Position numbers and translations under genes: made by a program
The notes under the pieces: model-generated
Told to the model about the DNA's origin: nothing
Database searches by the model: none
The model's input: only the letters and a program-made list of their open reading frames with translations
NCBI RefSeq assembly: GCF_021134715.1
Contig: NC_060019.1
Location: forward strand, 5,394,001-5,458,000
DNA length: 64,000 bases
Reading direction: 5' to 3'
From: Daphnia pulex
Taxonomy: Eukaryota; Arthropoda; Branchiopoda; Diplostraca; Daphniidae
In this document: positions 1 to 13,700 of the stretch, in pieces
Layout of the letters: the number at the start of each line of letters is the position of its first letter
Position numbering within the stretch: the first letter of the stretch is position 1

Positions 1-1772
1 TTCACGCCAGAGCACGCCAGAACACGCCAGAGCACGTCAATGCACGCCAGAGCACGCCAGTGCACTCCAGAGCACGCAAGTACACGCTAGAGCACGCCAA
101 TTCACACCATAGCACGCCAATTCACACCAGAGCACGCCAATTCACACCAGAGCACGCCAGTGCACGCCAGAGCAAGCCAGTGCACGCCAGAGCACACCAG
201 TGCACGCCAGAGCACGCAATGCACGCCAGAGCATGCCAGTGCACGCCAGAGCACGCCAGTGCACCCCAGAGAACGCCAATTCACCCCAGAGCCCGCCAAT
301 GCACGCCAGAACACGCCAGTGCACGCCAGAGCACGCCAGTGCACGCCAGTGCACGCCAGAGCACGCCAGTGCACGCCAGAGCACGTCAATGCATGCCAGA
401 GCACGTCAATGCACGCAAGAGCAAGCCAGTGCACGCCAGAGCACGTCAATGCATGCCAGAGCAAGCCAGTGCACGCCAGAGTACGCCAATTCACACCAGA
501 GCACGCCAGAGCACGCCAGTGCACGCCAGAGCACGCCAGTGCATGCCAGAGCACGCCAGTGCACGCCAGAGCACGTCAATGCACGCCAGAGCAAGCCAGT
601 GCACGCCAGTGCACGCCAGAGCACGCCAATTCACACCAGAGCGCGCCAGTGCACTCCAGAGCACGCCAGTGCACGCCAGAGCACGTCAATGCACGCCAGA
701 ACAAGCCAGTGCACGCCAGTTCACGCCAATTCACAGCAGAGCACGCCAGAGCACGTCAATGCACGCCAAAGCAAGCCAGTGCACGCCAGTGCACGCCAGT
801 GCACGCCAGAGCACGTCAATGCACGCCAGAGCACGCCAGTGCCCGCCAGAGCACGCCTGTGCACGCCAGAGCTCGCCAATTCACACCAGAGCACGCCAGT
901 GCACGCCAGAGCACGCCAGTGCACGCCAAAGCACGCAAGAGCACGCCAGAGCACGCCAGAGCACGCAAGTGCACGCCAGAGCACGCCAGTGCACGCCAGA
1001 GCACGCCAGTGCAAGCCAGAGCACGCCAGTGCACGCCAGAGCACTCCAATTCACACTAGAGCACTTCAGTGCACGCCAGAGCACGCCAGTTCACGCCAGA
1101 GCACGCCAGAACACGCCAGAGCACGTCAATGCACGCCAGAGCACGCCAGTGCACTCCAGAGCACGCCAGTACACGCTAGAGCACGCAAATTCACACCAGA
1201 GCACGCCAATTCACACCAGAGCACGCCAATTCACACCAGAGCACGCCAGTGCACGCCAGTGCACGCCAGAGCAAGCCAGTGCACGCCAGAGCACACCAGT
1301 GCACACCAGAGCACGCAATGCACGCCAGAACATGCCAGTGCACGCCAGAGCACGCCAGTGCACGCCAGAGCACGCCAATTCACCCCAGAGCCCGCCAATG
1401 CACGCCAGAGCACGCCAGTGCACGCCAGAGCACGCCAGTGCACAACAGTGCACGCCAGAGCACGCCAGTGCACGCCAGAGCACGTCAATGCACGCCAGAG
1501 CACGTCAATGCACGTCAGAGCAATCCAGTGCACGCCAGAGCACGTCAATGCACGCCACAGCACGCCAGTGCACGCCAAAGCACGCCAATTCACACCAGAG
1601 CACGCCAGTGTACGCCAGAGCACGCCAGTGCACGCCAGAGCACGCCAGTGCACGCCAGAGCACGCCAGTGCACGCCAGAACACGCCAGTGCACGCCAGTG
1701 CACGCCAGAGCATTCCAGTGGACGCCAGGACAAGCCAGAGCACGCCAGAGCACGCCAGTGCACGCCAGAGCA

Positions 1773-2046
1773 CGGTAGAGCACAGCAGAGAACAGCTCAG
1801 CACTTGAAGTTGCTATAATATTTTTTTTACTTGTTAAAACCGTTTTTTAATTACAGGATGTGTAAATCAATGTCCAATACACCATTTCAAGTCTATTGAA
1901 TCAATAAATTTATAAAGCAAATCATGAACAAAAAGTTTTAGAAAAACGCACATCACAGCACTTGAATTTTTAAAAATTATTCAAATTATTTGTGTTCTAT
2001 TGTCGGGTAGTGGATTTCTATTGTCAAGCACTTGAGTTCTGCATAG
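1773..2046 (-). repeat. Satellite spacer, forward block copy 1
   Basis: This AT-rich spacer of about 274 bp is bounded by CGGTAGAGCACAGCAGAG on the left and GTTCTGCATAG on the right. Relative to the spacers after 5,040 it is inverted. It carries three copies of the core CACTTGA (TCAAGTG on the other strand). It has no coding potential beyond chance ORFs. Confidence 0.92.
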
Positions 2047-3263
2047 CAGAGCACGCCAGAGCACGCCAGAGCACGCTGATTCACACCAGAGCACGCCAGT
2101 ACACGCCAGAGCACGCCAATGCACGCCAAAGCACGCCAGTGCACGCCAGAGCACGCCAATTCACACCAGAGCACGCCAGTGCACGCCAGAGTACGTCAAT
2201 GCACGCCAGAGCAAGCCAGTGCACGCCAGAGTACGCCAATTCACACCAGAGCACGCCAGAGCACGCCAGTGCACGCCAGAGCACGCCAGTGCATGCCAGA
2301 GCACGCCAGTGCACGCCAGAGCACGTCAATGCACGCCAGAGCAAGCCAGTGCACGCCAGAGCACGCCAATTCACACCAGAGCACGCCAGTGCACTCCAGA
2401 GCACGCCAGTGCACGCCAGAGCACGTCAATGCACGCCAGAGCAAGCCAGTGCACGCCAGTTCACGCCAATTCACACCAGAGTACGCCAGAGCACGTCAAT
2501 GCACGCCAGAGCAAGCCAGTGCACGCCAGAGCACGCCAATTCACACCAGAGCACACCAGAGCACGCCAATTCACACCAGAGCACGCCAGTGCACGCCAGT
2601 GCACGCCAGTGCACGCCAGAGCACGCCAGTGCACGCCAGTGCACGCCAGAGTACGCCAGTGCACGCCAGAGCACGCCAGTGCACGCAAGAGCTCGCCAGT
2701 GCACGCCAGAGCACGCCAATTCACACCAGAGCACGCCAGTGCATGCCAGAGCACGCCAGTGCACGCTAGAGCACGCCAGTGCACGCCAGAGCACGCCAGT
2801 GCACGCCAGAGCACGCCAGTGCACGCCAGAGCACGCCAGTGCACGCCAGAGTACGCCAATTCACACCAGAGCACGCCAGAGCACGCCAGTGCACGCCAGA
2901 GCACGACAATGCACGCCTGAGCAAGCCAGTGCACGCCAGTGCACGCAAGAGCACGCCAATTCACACCAGAGCACGCCAGTGCACTCCAGAGCGCGCCAGT
3001 GCACGCCAGAGCACGTCAATGCACGCCAGAGCAAACCAGTGCACGCCAGTTCACGCCAATTCACACCAGAGCACGCCAGAGCACGTCAATGCACGCCAGA
3101 GCAAGCCAGTGCACGCCAGAGCACGCCAATTCACACCAGAGCACGCCAGTGCACACCAGAGCACGCCAGAGCACGCCAGAGCACGCCAGTGCACGCCAGA
3201 GCATTCCAGTGGACGCCAAAGCACGCCAGAGCACGCCAGAGCACGCCAGGGCACGCCAGAGCA

Positions 3264-3536
3264 CGGTAGAGCACAGCAGAGAACAGCTCAGCACTTGAAG
3301 TTGCTATAATATTTTTTTTACTTGTGAAAACCATTTTTTTATTACAGGATGTGTAAATTAATGTCCAATACACCATTTCAAGTCTATTGAATCAAAACTT
3401 TATAAGGCAAATCATTAACAAAAAATTAAAGAAAAACGCACATCACAGCACTTGAATTTTTAAAAATTATTCAAATTATTTGAGTTCTATTGTCGGCTAG
3501 TGGATTTCTATTGTCAAGCACTTGAGTTCTGCATAG
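3264..3536 (-). repeat. Satellite spacer, forward block copy 2
   Basis: This is the second full spacer in the forward block. It is nearly identical to the one at 1,773-2,046, with a few substitutions and small indels. It has the same edges and the same three TCAAGTG cores read on the minus strand. Confidence 0.92.
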
Positions 3537-5035
3537 CAGAGCACGCCAGAGCACGCCAGTGCACGCCAGAGCACGCCAGAGCACGCCAGAGCACGCCAGT
3601 GCAAGCCAGAGCACGCCAGTGCAAGCCAGAGCACGCCAGAGCACGCCAAAGCACGCCAGTGCACGCAAGAGCACGCCAATTCACACCAGAGCACGCCAGT
3701 GCACGCCAGAGCACGCCAGTGCACTCCAGAGCAAGCCAGTGCACGCCAGAGCACGTCAATGCACGCCAGAGCAAGCCAGTTTACGCCAGAGTACACCAAT
3801 TCACACCAGAGCACGCCAGAGCACGCCAGTGCACGCCAGAGCACGCCAGTGCATGCCACAGCACGCCAGTGCACGCCAGAGCACGTCAATGCACGCCAGT
3901 GCACGCCAGTGCACGCCAGTGCACGCCAGTGCACGCCAGTGCACGCCAGTGCACGCCATACCACGCCAATTCACACCAGAGCACGCCAGTGCACTCCAGA
4001 GCACGCCAGTGCACGCCAGAGCACGTCAATGCACGCCAGAGCAATCCAGTGCACGCCAGTTCACGCCAATTCACACCAGAGCACGCAAGAGCACGTCAAT
4101 GCACGCCAGAGCAAGCCAGTGCACGCCAGAGCACGCCAATTCACACCAGAGCACGCCAGTGCACGCCAGTGCCCGTCAGAGCACGCCAGTGCACGCTAGA
4201 GCACGCCAGTGCACGCCAGAGCACGCCAGTGCACGCCAGAGCACGCCAGTGCACGCCAGAGCAAGCCAGTGCACGCCAGAGTACGCCAATTCACACACGA
4301 GCACGCCAGTGCACTCCAGAGCACGCCAGTGCACGCCACAGCACGTCAATGCACGCCAGAGCAAGCCAGTGCACGCCAGTTCACGCCAATTCACACCAGA
4401 GCACGCCAGAGCACGTCAATGCACGCCAGAGCAAGCCAGTGCACGCCAGTTCACGCCAATTCACACCAGAGCACGCCAGAGCACGTAAATGAACGCCAGA
4501 GCACCCCAGTGCCCGCCAGAGCACGCCAGTGCACGCCAGAGCTCGCCAATTCACACCAGAGCACGCCAGAGCACGCCAGAGTACGGCAGTGCACGCCAGA
4601 GCACGCCAGTGCACGCCAGAGCACGCCAGTGCACGCCAGAGCACGCCCGTGCACGCCAGAGCACGCCAGTGCACTCCAGAGCACGCCAGTGCACGCCAGA
4701 GCACGTCAATGCACGCCAGAGCAAGCCAGTGCACGCCAGAGTACGCCAATTCACACCAGAGCACGCCAGAGCACGCCAGTGCATGCCAGAGCACGTCAAT
4801 GCACGCCAGTGCACGCCAGTGCACGCCAGTGCACGCCAGTGCTTGCCAGTGCACGCCAGTGCACGCCAGTGCACGCCAGTGCACGCCAGTGCACGCCAGT
4901 GCACGCCATACCACGCCAATTCACACCAGAGCACGCCAGTGCACTGCAGAGCACGCCAGTGCACGCCAGAGCACGTCAATGCACGCCAGAGCAAGCCAGT
5001 GCACGCCAGTTCACCCCAATTCACACCAGAGCACG

Positions 5036-5045
5036 CAAGGGCACT
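5036..5045. other. Inversion junction of the composite satellite
   Basis: The 10-bp unit switches from the GCACGCCAG strand to its complement CTGGCGTGC within about 10 bp (CACGCAAGGGCACTGGCG). The full-length spacers on both sides obey the switch: two before it are inverted relative to all those after it. The junction is therefore a real head-to-head change of orientation, either biological or an assembly join. Confidence 0.85.
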
Positions 5046-5106
5046 GGCGTGCACTGGCGTGCATTGGCGTGCTCTGGCGTGCTCTGTCGTGCTCTGGCGT
5101 CCTCTG

Positions 5107-5189
5107 CTATGCAGAACTCAAGTGCTTGACAATAGAAATCCACTACCCGACAATAGAACTCAAATAACTTGAATAATTTTTAAAAATTG
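5107..5189 (+). repeat. Truncated satellite spacer next to the inversion
   Basis: Only the first 83 bp of the spacer are present, from CTATGCAGAACTCAAGTG to TTTTTAAAAATT. It then jumps directly into the 10-bp array. It is the only truncated spacer in the window and lies 60 bp from the orientation switch, so the two events may be linked. Confidence 0.88.
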
Positions 5190-7000
5190 GCGTGCTCTGG
5201 CGTGCACTGGCGTGCTCTGGCGTGTACTGGCGTGCTCTGGTGTGAATTGGCGTGCTCTGGCGTGCTCAGGTGTGCACTGGCGTGCTCTGGTGTGAATTGG
5301 AGTGCTCTGGCGTGCACTGGCGTGCTCTGGCGTGCACTGGCGTGCTCTGGTGTGAATTGGCCTGCATTGGCGTGCTCTGGCGTGCATTGGCGTGCTCTGG
5401 TGTGAATTGGCGTGCTCTGGCGTGCACTGGCGTGCTCTGTTGTGAATTGGCGTGCTCTGGCGTGCACTGGCGTGCTCTGGCGTGCACTGGCGTGCTCTGG
5501 CGTGAATTGGCGTGCTCTGGCGTGCATTGACGTGCACTGGCGTGCTCTGGCATGCTCTGGCGTGCATTGTAGTGCTCTTGCGTGCACTGGCGTGCTCTGG
5601 CGTGCACTGGCGTGCTCTGGCGAGCACTGGCGTGCTCTGGCGTGCACTGGCGTGCTCTGGTGTGAATTGGCGTGCTCTGCCCTGCACTGGCGTTCTCTGG
5701 CGTGCACTGGCGTGCTCTGGCGTGCACTGGCGTGCTCTGGCGTGCACTGGCGTGCTCTGGCGTGCACTGGCGTGCTCTGGCGTGCACTGGCAAGCTCTTG
5801 CGTGCATTGACGTGCTCTGTCGTGCACTGTCGTGCTCTGGCGTGCACTGGCGTGCTCTGGCGTGCTCTGGCTTGCACTGGCGTGCTCTGGCGTGAACTGG
5901 CGTCATCTGCTATGCAGAACTACAGTGCTTGACAATAGAAATCCACTACCCGACAATAGAACTCAAATAACTTGAATAATTTTTAAAAATTCAAGTGCTG
6001 TGATGTGCGTTTTTCTAAAACTTTTTGTTCATGATTTGCTCTATAAATTTATTGATTCAATAGACTTGAAATGGTGTATTGGACATTGATTTACACATCC
6101 TGTAATTAAAAAATGGTTTTAACAAGTGAAAAAAATATTATAGCAACTTCAAGTGCTGAGCTGTTCTCTGCTGTGCTCTACCGTGCTCTGGCGTGCACTG
6201 GCGTGCTCTGGCGTTCACTGGCGTGCTCTGGCGTGCTCTGGCGTGCTCTGGCTTGCTCTGGCGTGCATTGAAGTGCTCTGGCGTGCACTGGCGTGCTCTG
6301 GTGTGAATTGGCGTGCATTGGCGTGCTCTGGCGTGCACTGGCGTGCTCTGGTGTGAATTGGCGTGCTCTGGCGTGCACTGGCGTGCTTTGGCGTGCACTG
6401 GCGTGCTCTGTTGTGAATTGGCGTGCTCTGGCGTGCACTGGCGTGCTCTGGCATGAATTGGCGTCCTCTGGCGTGCATTGACGTGCACTGGCGTGCTCTG
6501 GCGTGCACTGGCGTGCTCTGGCGTGAACTGGCGTGCTCTGGCGTGCATTGACGTGCACTGGCGTGCTCTGGCGTGCACTGGCGTGCTCTGGCGTGCGCTG
6601 GCAAGCTCTTGCGTGCATTGACGTGCTCTGTCGTGCACTGTCGTGCTCTGGCGTGCACTGGCGTGCTCTGGCGTGCTCTGGCGTGAACTGGCGTCATCTG
6701 CTATGCAGAACTACAGTGCTTGACAATAGAAATCCACTACCCGACAATAGAACTCAAATAACTTGAATAATTTTTAAAAATTCAAGTGCTGTGATGTGCG
6801 TTTTTCTAAAACTTTTTGTTCATGATTTGCTCTATAAATTTATTGATTCAATAGACTTGAAATGGTGTATTGGACATTGATTTACACATCCTGTAATTAA
6901 AAAATGGTTTTAACAAGTGAAAAAAATATTATAGCAACTTCAAGTGCTGAGCTGTTCTCTGCTGTGCTCTACCGTGCTCTGGCGTGCACTGGCGTGCTCT

Positions 7001-7720
7001 GGCGTTCACTGGCGTGCTCTGGCGTGCTCTGGCGTGCTCTGGCTTGCTCTGGCGTGCATTGAAGTGCTCTGGCGTGCACTGGCGTGCTCTGGTGTGAATT
7101 GGCGTGCATTGGCGTGCTCTGGCGTGCACTGGCGTGCTCTGGTGTGAATTGGCGTGCTCTGGCGTGCACTGGCGTGCTTTGGCGTGCACTGGCGTGCTCT
7201 GTTGTGAATTGGCGTGCTCTGGCGTGCACTGGCGTGCTCTGGCATGAATTGGCGTGCTCTGGCGTGCATTGACGTGCACTGGCGTGCTCTGGCGTGCACT
7301 GGCGTGCTCTGGCGTGAACTGGCGTGCTCTGGCGTGCATTGACGTGCTCTGTTGTGCACTGGCGTTCACTGGCGTGCTCTGGCGTGCTCTGGCGTGCTCT
7401 GGCTTGCTCTGGCGTGCATTGAAGTGCTCTGGCGTGCACTGGCGTGCTCTGGTGTGAATTGGCGTGCATTGGCGTGCTCTGGCGTGCACTGGCGTGCTCT
7501 GGTGTGAATTGGCGTGCTCTGGCGTGCACTGGCGTGCTTTGGCGTGCACTGGCGTGCTCTGTTGTGAATTGGCGTGCTCTGGCGTGCACTGGCGTGCTCT
7601 GGCATGAATTGGCGTGCTCTGGCGTGCATTGACGTGCACTGGCGTGCTCTGGCGTGCACTGGCGTGCTCTGGCGTGAACTGGCGTGCTCTGGCGTGCATT
7701 GACGTGCTCTGTTGTGCACT
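7001..7720 (-). repeat. Perfect 360-bp tandem duplication inside a 10-bp array
   Basis: Positions 7001-7360 and 7361-7720 appear identical line by line, including rare variants such as GGCATGAATT, GAAGTGCTCT and GTTGTGAATT. A near copy also lies about 791 bp upstream (from 6,210), together with its spacer. Identity of the rare variants shows recent duplication in units of 36 decamers. Confidence 0.9.
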
Positions 7721-10700
7721 GGCGTGCACTGGCGTGCACTGGCGTGCTTTGGCGTGCACTGGCGTGCTCTGGTGTGAATTGGCGTGCTCTGCCGTGCACT
7801 GGCGTACTCTGGCGTGCACTGGCGTGCACTTGCAAGCTTTGGCGTGCACTGGCGTGCTCTGGCGTGCATTGACGTGCTCTGGCGTGCACTGGCGTGCTCT
7901 GGTGTGAATTCGCGTGCTCTGGCGTGCACTGGCCTGCTCTGGCGTGCACTGGAAAGCTCTGGCGTGCATTGACGTGCTCTGGCGTGCACTGGCGTGCTCT
8001 GGTGTGAATTGGCGTGCATTGGCGTGCTCTGGCGTGCACTGGCGTGCTTGGTGTGAATTTGCGTGCTCTGGCGTGCACTGGCGTGCTCTGGCGTGCACTG
8101 CCGTGCTCTGACGTGCTCTGGCGTGCATTGACGTGCTCTGGCGTGCACTGGCATGCTCTGGCGTGCACTGGCGTACTCTGGTGTGAATTGGCGTGCTCTG
8201 GCGTGCACTGGCGTGCTCTGGCGTGCACTGGCAAGCTCTTGCGTGCATTGAAGTTCTCTGGAGTGCACTGGCGTGCACTGGCATGCTCTGGCGTGCACTG
8301 GCGTGCTCTGGCGTGCATTGACGTGCTCTGGCGTGCACTGGCGAGCTCTGGCGTGCACTGGCGTGCTCTGGCGTGAACTGGCGTGCTCTGGCGTGCTCTG
8401 CTATGCAGAACTCAAGTGCTTGACAATAGAAATCCACTACCCGACAATAGAACTCAAATAACTTGAATAATTTTTAAAAATTCAAGTGCTGTGATGTGCG
8501 TTTTTCAAAAACTTTTTGTTCATGTTTTGCTCTATAAATTTACTGATTCAATAGAGTTGAAATGGTGTATTGGACATTGATTTACACATCCTGTAATTAA
8601 AAAATGGTTTTAATAAGTAAAAAAAATATTATAGCAACTTCAAGTGCTGAGCTGTTCTCTGCTGTGTTCTACCGTGCTCTGGCGTGCTCTGGCGTGCACT
8701 GGCGTGCTCTGGCGTGCACTGGCGTGCTCTGGCGTGCACTGGCGTGCTCTGGCGTGCACTGGCGTGCTCTGGCGTGCACTGGCGTGCTCTGGCGTGTACT
8801 GGCGTGCTCTGGTTTGAATTGGCGTGCTCTGGCGTGCACTGGCGTGCTCTGGCGTGCACTGGCGTGCTCTGGCGTGCACTGGAGTGCTCTGGCGTGCATT
8901 GACGTGCTCTGGCGTGCACTGGCGTGCTCTGGCGTGCTTTGCTATGCAGAACTCAAGTGCTTGACAATAGAAATCCACTACCCGACAATAGAAATCAAAT
9001 AACGTGAATAATTTTTAAAAATTCAAGTGCTGTGATGTGCGTTTTTCTAAAACTTTTTGTTCATGTTTTGCTCTATAAATTTACTGATTCAATAGAGTTG
9101 AAATGGTGTATTGGACATTGATTTACACATCCTGTAATTAAAAAATGGTTTTAACAAGTAAAAAAAATATTATAGCAACTTCAAGTGCTGAGCTGTTCTC
9201 TGCTGTGTTCTACCGTGCTCTGGCGTGCTCTGGCGTGCACTGGCGTGCTCTGGCGTGCACTGGCGTGCTCTGGCGTGCACTGGCGTGCTCTGGCGTGCAC
9301 TGGCGTGCTCTGGCGTGTACTGGCGTGCTCTGGTTTGAATTGGCGTGCTCTGGCGTGCTCTGGCGTGCTCTGGCGTGCACTGGCGTGCTCTGGCGTGCAG
9401 TGACGTGCTCTGGCGTGAACTGGCGTGCTCTGGCGTGCTCTGGCGTGCACTGGATTGCTCTGGTGTGAATTGGCGTGCATTGGCGTGCTCTGGCGTGCAC
9501 TGGCGTGCTCTGGTGTGAATTGGCGTGCTCTGGCGTGCTTTGGCATGCACTGGCGTGCTCTGGCGTGCACTGGCGTGCTCTGGTGTGAATTGGCGTGCTC
9601 TGGCGTGCACTGGCGTGCTCAGGTGTGCACTGGCGTGCTCTGGCTTGCACTGGCGTGCTCTGGTGTGAATTGGAGTGCTCTGCCGTGCACTGGCGTGCTC
9701 TGGTGTGAATTGGCGTGCATTGGCGTGCTCTGGCGTGCACTGGCGTGCTCTGGTGTGAATTGGCGTGCTTTGGCGTGCACTGGCGTGCTCTGTTGTGAAT
9801 TGGCGTGCTCTGGTGTGAATTGGCGTGCTCTGGCGTGCACTGGCGTGCTCTGGCGTGCATTGGCGTGCTCTGGCGTGCACTGGCGTGCTCTGGTGTGAAT
9901 TGGCGTGCTTTGGCGTGCACTGGCGTGCTCTGTTGTGAATTGGCGTGCTCTGCCGTGCACTGGCGTGCTCTGGCGTGCACTGGCGTGCTCTGGCGTGAAT
10001 TGGCGTGCTCTGGCGTGCACTGGCGTGCTCTGGCGTGCTCTGGCATGCTCTGGCGTGTATTGACGTGCTCTGGCGTGTACTGGCGTGCTCTGGCGTGCAC
10101 TGGCGTGCTCTGGCGTGCACTGGCGTGCTCTGGTGTGAATTGGCGTGCTCTGCCGTGTACTGGCGTGCTCTGGCGTGCACTGGCGTGCTCTGGCGTGCAC
10201 TGGCGTGCTCTGGCGTGCTTTGCTATGCAGAACTCAAGTGCTTGACAATAGAAATCCACTACCCGACAATAGAACTCAAATAACTTGAATAATTTTTAAA
10301 AATTCAAGTGCTGTGATGTGCGTTTTTCTAAAACTTTTTGTTCATGATTTGCTCTATAAATTTATTGATTAAATAGACTTGAAATGGTGTATTGGACATT
10401 TATTTACACATCCTGTAATTAAAAAATGGTTTTAACAAGTGAAAAAAATATTATAGCAACTTCAAGTGCTGAGCTGTTCTCTGCTGTGCTCTATCGTGCT
10501 CTGGCGTGCACTGGCGTGCTCTGGCGTGCTCTGGCGTGCATTGACGTGCTCTGGCGTGCACTGGCGTGCTCTGGCGTGCACTGGCGTGCTCTGGCGTTTA
10601 CTGGCGTGCTCTGGCGTGCACTGGCGTGCACTGGCGTGCTCTGGCGTGCACTGGCGTGCTCTGGCGTGCACTGGCGTGCTATGGCGTGCACTGGCATGCT

Positions 10701-13700
10701 CTGGTGTGAATTGGCGTGCTCTGGCGTGCACTGGCGTGCTCTGGCGTGCTCTGTCGTGCTCTGAAGTGCTCTGCAATGCAGAACTCAAGTGCTTGACAAT
10801 AGAAATCCACTACCCGACAGTAGAACTCAAATAACTTTAATAATTTTTAAAAATTCAAATGCTAAGATGTGCGTTTTTCTAAAACTTTTTGTTCATGATT
10901 TGCTATATAAATTTATTGATTCAATAGACTTGAAATGGTGTATTGGACATTGATTTACACATCCTGTAATTAAAAAATGGTTTTAACAAGTGAAAAAAAT
11001 ATTATAGCAACTTCAAGTGCTGAGCTGTTCTCTGCTGTGATCTACCGTGCTCTAGCGTGCACTGGCGTGCTCTGGCGTGCTCTGGCGTGCATTGACATGC
11101 TCTGGCGTGCTCTGGCGTGCACTGGCGTGCTCTGGCGTGCACTGGCGTGCTCTGGCGTGCACTGGCGTGCTCTGGCGGGCACTGGCGTGCTCTGGCGTGC
11201 TCTGGCGTGCTCTGTCGTGCTCTGAAGTGCTCTGCTATGCAGAACTCAAGTGCTTGACAATAGAAATCCACTACCCGACAATAGAACTCAAATAACTTTA
11301 ATAATTTTTAAAAATTCAAATGCTAAGATGTGCGTTTTTCTAAAACTTTTTGTTCATGATTTGCTATATAAATTTATTGATTCAATAGACTTGAAATGGT
11401 GTATTGGACATTGATTTACACATCCTGTAATTAAAAAATGGTTTTAACAAGTGAAAAAAATATTATAGCAACTTCAAGTGCTGAGCTGTTCTCTGCTGTG
11501 ATCTACCGTGCTCTGGCGTGCACTGGCGTGCTCTGGCGTGCTCTGGCGTGCACTGGCGTGCTCTGGCGTGCACTGGCGTGCTCTGGCGTGCACTGGCGTG
11601 CACTGGCGTGCACTGGCGTGCTCTGGCGTTCACTGGCGTGCTCTGGCGTGAACTGCCGTGCTCTGGCGTGCTCTGCTATGCAGAACTCAAGTGCTTGACA
11701 ATAGAAATCCACTACCCGACAATAGAACTCAAATAACTTGAATAATTTTTAAAAATTCAAGTGCTGTGATGTGCGTTTTTCAAAAACTATTTGTTCATGA
11801 TTTGCTCTATAAATTTATTGATTCAATAGACTTGAAATGGTGTATTGGACATTGATTTACACATCCTGTAATTAAAAAATGGTTTTAACAAGTGAAAAAA
11901 ATATTATAGCAACTTCAAGTGCTGAGCTGTTCTCTGCTGTGATCTACCGTGCTCTAGCGTGCACTGGCGTGCTCTGGCGTGCTCTGGCGTGCATTGACAT
12001 GCTCTGGCGTGCTCTGGCGTGCACTGGCGTGCTCTGGCGTGCACTGGCGTGCTCTGGCGGGAACTGGCGTGCTCTGGCGTGCTCTGGCGTGCTCTGGCGT
12101 GCTCTGTCGTGCTCTGAAGTGCTCTGCTATGCAGAACTCAAGTGCTTGACAATAGAAATCCACTACCCGACAATAGAACTCAAATAACTTTAATAATTTT
12201 TAAAAATTCAAATGCTAAGATGTGCGTTTTTCTAAAACTTTTTGTTCATGATTTGCTATATAAATTTATTGATTCAATAGACTTGAAATGGTGTATTGGA
12301 CATTGATTTACACATCCTGTAATTAAAAAATGGTTTTAACAAGTGAAAAAAATATTATAGCAACTTCAAGTGCTGAGCTGTTCTCTGCTGTGATCTACCG
12401 TGCTCTGGCGTGCACTGGCGTGCTCTGGCGTGCTCTGGCGTGCACTGGCGTACTCTGGCGTGCACTGGCGTGCTCTGGCGTGCACTGGCGTGCTCTGGCG
12501 TGCACTGGCGTGCTCTGGCGGGCACTGGCGTGATCTGGCGTGCTCTGGCGTGCTCTGGCGTGCTTTGCTATGCAGAACTCAAGTGCTTGACAATAGAAAT
12601 CCACTACCCGACAATAGAAATCAAATAACGTGAATAATTTTTAAAAATTCAAGTGCTGTGATGTGCGTTTTTCTAAAACTTTTTGTTCATGTTTTGCTCT
12701 ATAAATTTACTGATTCAATAGAGTTGAAATGGTGTATTGGACATTGATTTACACATCCTGTAATTAAAAAATGGTTTTAACAAGTAAAAAAAATATTATA
12801 GCAACTTCAAGTGCTGAGCTGTTCTCTGCTGTGTTCTACCGTGCTCTGGCGTGCTCTGGCGTGCACTGGCGTGCTCTGGCGTGCACTGGCGTGCTCTGGC
12901 GTGCACTGGCGTGCTCTGGCGTGCACTGGCGTGCTCTGGCGTGCACTGGCGTGCTCTGGCGTGTACTGGCGTGCTCTGGTTTGAATTGGCGTGCTCTGGC
13001 GTGCACTGGCGTGCACTGGCGTGCTCTGGCGTGCACTGGCGTGCTCTGGCGTGCACTGACGTGCTCTGGCGTGCACTGGCGTGCTCTGGCGTGCTCTGGC
13101 GTGCACTGGATTGCTCTGGTGTGAATTGGCGTGCATTGGCGTGCTCTGGCGTGCACTGGCGTGCTCTGGTGTGAATTGGCGTGCTCTGGCGTGCTTTGGC
13201 ATGCACTGGCGTGCTCTGGCGTGCACTGTCGTGCTCTGGTGTGAATTGGCGTGCTCTGGCGTGCACTGGCGTGCTCAGGTGTGCACTGGCGTGCTCTGGC
13301 TTGCACTGGCGTGCTCTGGTGTGAATTTGAGTGCTCTGCCGTGCACTGGCGTGCTCTGGTGTGAATTGGCGTGCATTGGCGTGCTCTGGCGTGCACTGGC
13401 GTGCTCTGGTGTGAATTGGCGTGCTTTGGCGTGCACTGGCGTGCTCTGTTGTGAATTGGCGTGCTCTGGCGTGCACTGGCGTGCTCTGGCGTGCACTGGC
13501 GTGCTCTGGCGTGAATTGGCGTGCTCTGGCGTGCACTGGCGTGCTCTGGCGTGCTCTGGCATGCTCTGGCGTGTATTGACGTGCTCTGGCGTGTACTGGC
13601 GTGCTCTGGCGTGCACTGGCGTGCTCTGGCGTGCACTGGCGTGCTCTGGTGTGAATTGGCGTGCTCTGCCGTGTACTGGCGTGCTCTGGCGTGCACTGGC

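Larger units (their letters stand above)
1..5040 (+). repeat. Composite satellite, forward-oriented block (10-bp arrays plus spacers)
   Basis: Nearly all of this block is tandem copies of a 10-bp unit, mostly GCACGCCAGA alternating with GCACGCCAGT, so a 20-bp dimer is common. Frequent variants are GCACGTCAAT, TTCACACCAG and GCAAGCCAGT. Three arrays (1-1772, 2047-3263, 3537-5040) are separated by two full spacers. The unit has no stop codon in any frame, which creates long decapeptide-repeat ORFs on both strands. I regard these as artefacts because they share no start, have no conserved non-repeat part, and are equally open in every frame. The block begins before the window. Confidence 0.95.
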
